Source of the DNA: Chaenocephalus aceratus
Taxonomy: Eukaryota; Chordata; Actinopteri; Perciformes; Channichthyidae
DNA length: 64,000 nt
NCBI GenBank assembly: GCA_023974075.1
Contig: CM043797.1
Coordinates: 36,460,666-36,524,665 of the forward strand
Reading direction: 5' to 3'
Of the stretch, positions 23,623-64,000 are shown in pieces. The stretch's first letter is position 1; the number at the start of each line of letters is the position of its first letter. The translations under genes were made by a program, and so were the position numbers. The notes beneath the pieces are model-generated. The model was given only the letters and a program-made list of their open reading frames with translations, was not told the DNA's origin and did not search any database.

Positions 23623-25094
23623 GGTATATTACTTAATTAGGAAAACTCAAAAACTGATCAGACGGTGGTGCTCCATGTTATCCGGAAAATCTGATCCACA
23701 CGAACAGACAAGGCAGTAGCATCTAAAATCAGCTCCTGCAGACACAAGAACAAGAACATACAGTATATGTAGTTTATTTTAAGTATGCATACAGGTGTTT
23801 ACAGATATGGCCGGTATTAACTAAAATATCATACTTTATGAAATTCCACATTACACATACAAAGACAGAAAAAAAACCTCTTGTCACAATGAATTCATCT
23901 TGTGTTTTTAACTTGCTGACAATGGCTTAAATTCTTAAATATACGTTTTTTTAAGAAAGTACTGGTGTTCAAAATATTCAGTTTCTTGCCTGAACACTTT
24001 ATTTCAAGTTACGACCTAATAACAGTTGATTCAAAAGCTTAAAAACAAGTTTCTTAGGCACGTAGACGTTGATAAAGCTGACGGGGCTATGCAATGTAAT
24101 AGCAATTACGCTTTAACCCGAAGTACCAACACGTAATACTGCAATGTTGAAGTTCCTAGACCAATGTGGGAAAATACATGAATCCTATTTAATGTATGAT
24201 ATATAAACAGCATAACAGCCGGTGCTTGTACATATGATGTTATATTGCAAATGACAGTATAATAGGCCTGTATAGATTCAGAACCAAACGTCCTGTGCCA
24301 GACAGAAATAACTTTTCCCACCTCACTGTATTTAAATGACAGTGCCAGCTGCTTACCGCTCCTTTCAAGTTGTTACCCTATCAGACAATACTTAAGGAGA
24401 TGAATGGATTGTCTCGCACTGAAAAACCACTTATTACCATACCGTGTCATCCGCATTCCCTTCCTCTTTCCCTCCGCCCATCTTTGTGGCTTATCTCTTT
24501 CTCTATACCTCTCTCCATCTGTTTCTCGTGATGCATTTGTCCTCCCTCCACCACTTTGTCCTTCCTTTCCTCCTTTCTAAAGACGGACTGTCGTTTTGCT
24601 TTTCATTATTCTCCACTCATCCTTGCCTATCTAACACACACAGACACACTTTCTTCATCTGCAATTCCCGCCGTCTCTTCTCGCTTCTGCCTGTCCGTCT
24701 TCCCCGAGAACATTATAAATCAAAGTCTTCCAGGCTTTTTCACCTGCAATTATTTATGGAGCTGCTGTAGCTATCATGTTCATGCTCCTGATAAGTGCAC
24801 TGAGTACAGTACACAACCTCGACAGGAATATTTCATCAAAGGCCAAATGAGGAGAGGCAACACATGCCGTCTACTTAAACTCTTTCTGCTGTCTCACACT
24901 CGCACTCTTGACCTCCATATCAGCCATCCAAACATATTTGCTGTTTCACTGTAGAGCCCGTTACCCGTCTTCAATCCTCTTCCACATGATACGTATCTTC
25001 CCTTGAACCTATGATCTCCTCCTTTCTCATATTGCCTCTTTTCACCCTCTGTCTGAAACCAGAGCCCAGTCTGCTCTGATTGGTTAGACACTAT
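23623..25094. other. No gene recognised; includes a 50-bp scrap of the G-run MITE family
   Basis: The 25037-25086 segment repeats the CTGTCTGAAACCAGAGCCCA block. About 24440-24720 is pyrimidine-rich. No exon found. Confidence 0.5.
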
Positions 25095-25105
25095 GGGAGT
25101 TTCCT

Positions 25106-25620
25106 TTAACGGTCCCCTATTATACTGTTTTTCATCAATACATTATAGCTCTCAGATATATACAAAACATGTCTCTGAAGTGTTTGGCTCCAAACACCAA
25201 ACAGATCATTGCAGCATTACCCATAATCCCCTCTGTTTCAGCCCTGTTTCCAAAGTGCTGATTCTCTGTCTGTTACTTTAGATGAAAATACGGAGCCCCT
25301 CCCCACGCCCCTCTGAGAGATATTTGCTATAAAAAAAAAATGGTGCTCTAGGAGGAGATTCAGGTGATAAGGGGGGGGGGTTACCTAGGTTCGTGATTGG
25401 CTAATGGTTACACAAGCCAAAACATCGTTATGACATATAGTGGCCAAAATCTGATCAGCTCATTTTCAGACAAATTTTATAGAAATGGATCAGGACAAAA
25501 AGTGAGTTAATCTTTTTTCTAAGTCAGAATCTCTTTACACAGAGGGGGGGGGGGGGGGACACATGTTTATGTACAAAATACATGAACAAGTGGATTTTGC
25601 ACAATAGGTCCCCTTTAATG
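25106..25620. mobile_element. MITE with TTTAA/GGTCCCC ends and G-runs
   Basis: The left end TTTAACGGTCCCCTATTATA and right end CACAATAGGTCCCCTTTAA are imperfect inverted repeats. Two G-runs occur at about 25371-25380 and 25543-25558. Related in its ends to the family at 8206, 13168, 17866 and the scrap at 26383-26440. Confidence 0.65.
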
Positions 25621-26900
25621 TTAAGAACTGCCACTATCCTATTCCCACTGTGGCCACTACAAACCATTATATCGGACAGCTGAATCTCCACAATCCAGTA
25701 ACAGGCCGTACGGCTCGGCCTTTTGTAACACGATTCCTCCTGATTCTCTTATCACATTTATTTCCGCTGAGCCATTGGAGCAGATGATGGCAAGCGAGAG
25801 GAAATGACAATCATTTTACATGAGCAGCTTTAAAATCGCTGTCCTGAGTCAAGCTCACAAAACAACAGTGTCAGGGGGAATGCCGAGTTGATTACAGCTA
25901 TTAGATGACAGAGTGCGGCATAGCAGGGGTTGGGTTGTGAACCTAAGTTTTTCTTTTTTGTAGTGACAGTTTTTGACTGGCAGGGAAATGCTCAATCAAC
26001 TAGAAGACTGGGGTGCATCGAGCACATGTAATGAGCTAGGAGAATCACTGAACTACGCTCTATTAATGCAGAAATGAACTATTAAATGCAATGACACTGA
26101 TTGTATGCGTGTTAGACAGAGATTAATATGTTTATTTTGGGGAGAAAAGTAGTGCATTTGAGGGATGCAATGGGTACACTTGAATACACATTAGCTTATA
26201 ATTGTTTCATTACCATCTCATTTTCCTGTCGTTGCCAGTTGATTTTGTTTACGTTCGAATGAGCAGGGAATGATACTTTGCAAAAATATGCTGTTCGAGA
26301 ATGACTATTATTGATTTAGGGAGGAGAGTCATTTTTAGAAAGATGGAAATATTTTTTTTCGCAAACATTTTTATGTGACATTAAAGGGGCCCTGATATAG
26401 ACTGTGGGGTTCTCCCTGGCCTGTAGTGAGGTTTGCAGACCATATAAAAAAAAAATAAGCTACAAGTGTCGGAGCCATTTCCTTAAATTATAGTATCTTA
26501 TCTTTTTACAGTACATAACCTGAGATTCTGTAGGTGTATATTATTTATTATTTGAGTGCGTTACTCTGCAGGTCGAGGTGCTGCAGCCTACTGGTGTGGC
26601 TGACTGAAGCAAACCGTTGTTAGACCTTGCTGGTTGGGAGCGTCACAGCTTGGTTCTTTATTGCGCTTTAACATTGAAATATCAGTTTGTATGACAAATA
26701 GTTTGTTTAAAAACATTTATTTATTTTTGCCTTTTTTGGAATATATCTTACTTTTCAATCGCATCTGGACATTTATATTTTTTCTCTCAAAACTCTCGTC
26801 AAACCTCACAAACAAAGGACAAAAACCAAATGGATATCGGGTCACGACAACACGTTTCTCCAATAACTTGCAATTCAATTGAAGTACAGGTTTCACTGAC
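25621..26900. other. Expected place of the last GH31 exon; none recognised
   Basis: I looked on the minus strand for a short exon with a V-L-x-I-D-like start and a terminal tryptophan after an AG acceptor and saw none here or further left. A fragment of the G-run MITE family is at 26383-26440. Confidence 0.45.
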
Positions 26901-63729
<36,829 letters not shown>

Positions 63730-64000
63730 CTGCAGCACAGAGACGGAGAGGGAGAGTGAAGGAGACGGGAGGATTGAGTGAATGTTAGGTAACAAATTGG
63801 TCTGTTCTGCCGCTTGTACATATGTTTGCTTGTGCGCCACTTTGTATATTCATGAGCATTTTTCTTTACACCTGACAGGGATTTTCTCATTGTGTATATA
63901 TAGGAAGGACAACTTGCTATAATGGGCTTGCTCAAAGTTCTGTCAAAGGCGTTTGCAAAAGTAGGGAGAATATGCCTAAAACTATCCTCTATGCTGAGGT

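Overview
This is a stretch of a ray-finned (teleost) fish genome. The evidence is introns with GT-AG splice sites, long CA/GT microsatellites, tRNA-derived SINEs, LINEs of the L2/Rex1 and Rex3/RTE kinds, many hAT-type DNA transposons with 8-bp target duplications, and a DIRS-like element. Only one host protein-coding gene can be supported. Most of the rest is repeats or sequence without a recognisable gene.

The gene lies on the minus strand across 26901-63729. Nineteen consecutive coding exons (about 2.0 kb of coding sequence) encode most of one family-31 glycoside hydrolase module of the intestinal maltase-glucoamylase / sucrase-isomaltase type. The nucleophile region (W-I-D-M-N-E-P) is split across the exon junction 54502/54414, and the acid/base region (H-W-L-G-D-N) is in exon 52271-52404. 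The match is to the C-terminal-type module, somewhat closer to MGAM than to SI. The 5' half of the gene lies beyond position 64000. Coding phases agree across all exon junctions up to the last recognised exon (26901-27069), where a one-base frame change appears beside a run of five G on the plus strand. The expected final short exon was not found.

Layout. 1-12 kb is repeat-rich intergenic DNA: a foldback element with telomere-like motifs (355-1150), a hAT remnant with a BED-finger ORF (1215-2451), a 0.3-kb direct duplication, a TA-flanked MITE, and a hAT element (9503-10980) with a second transposon nested in it. 12-26.9 kb has MITEs, SINEs, a Rex3 scrap with a 15-bp target duplication, and large CA arrays, but no gene I recognise. 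27-64 kb is the GH31 gene. Its introns hold an L2-like LINE fragment (28.75-29.57 kb), a DIRS-like element (30.88-33.63 kb), hAT MITEs (34.96-35.51 and 42.12-42.95 kb), a LINE with a 742-codon endonuclease/reverse-transcriptase ORF (37.4-40.5 kb), a Rex3 fragment, a 290-bp uninterrupted CA array, an unusual TATAG-rich element with terminal inverted repeats (48.72-49.66 kb), a nested LINE/LINE/SINE cluster (56.7-60.3 kb), and a second copy of the foldback element (62.77-63.26 kb).

I see no new multi-gene system. The points most worth a second look are the frame change in the GH31 gene, the DIRS internal complementary region, the telomere-motif foldback pair, the TATAG-rich element, and a 37-bp-arm hairpin in an intron (62200-62278).
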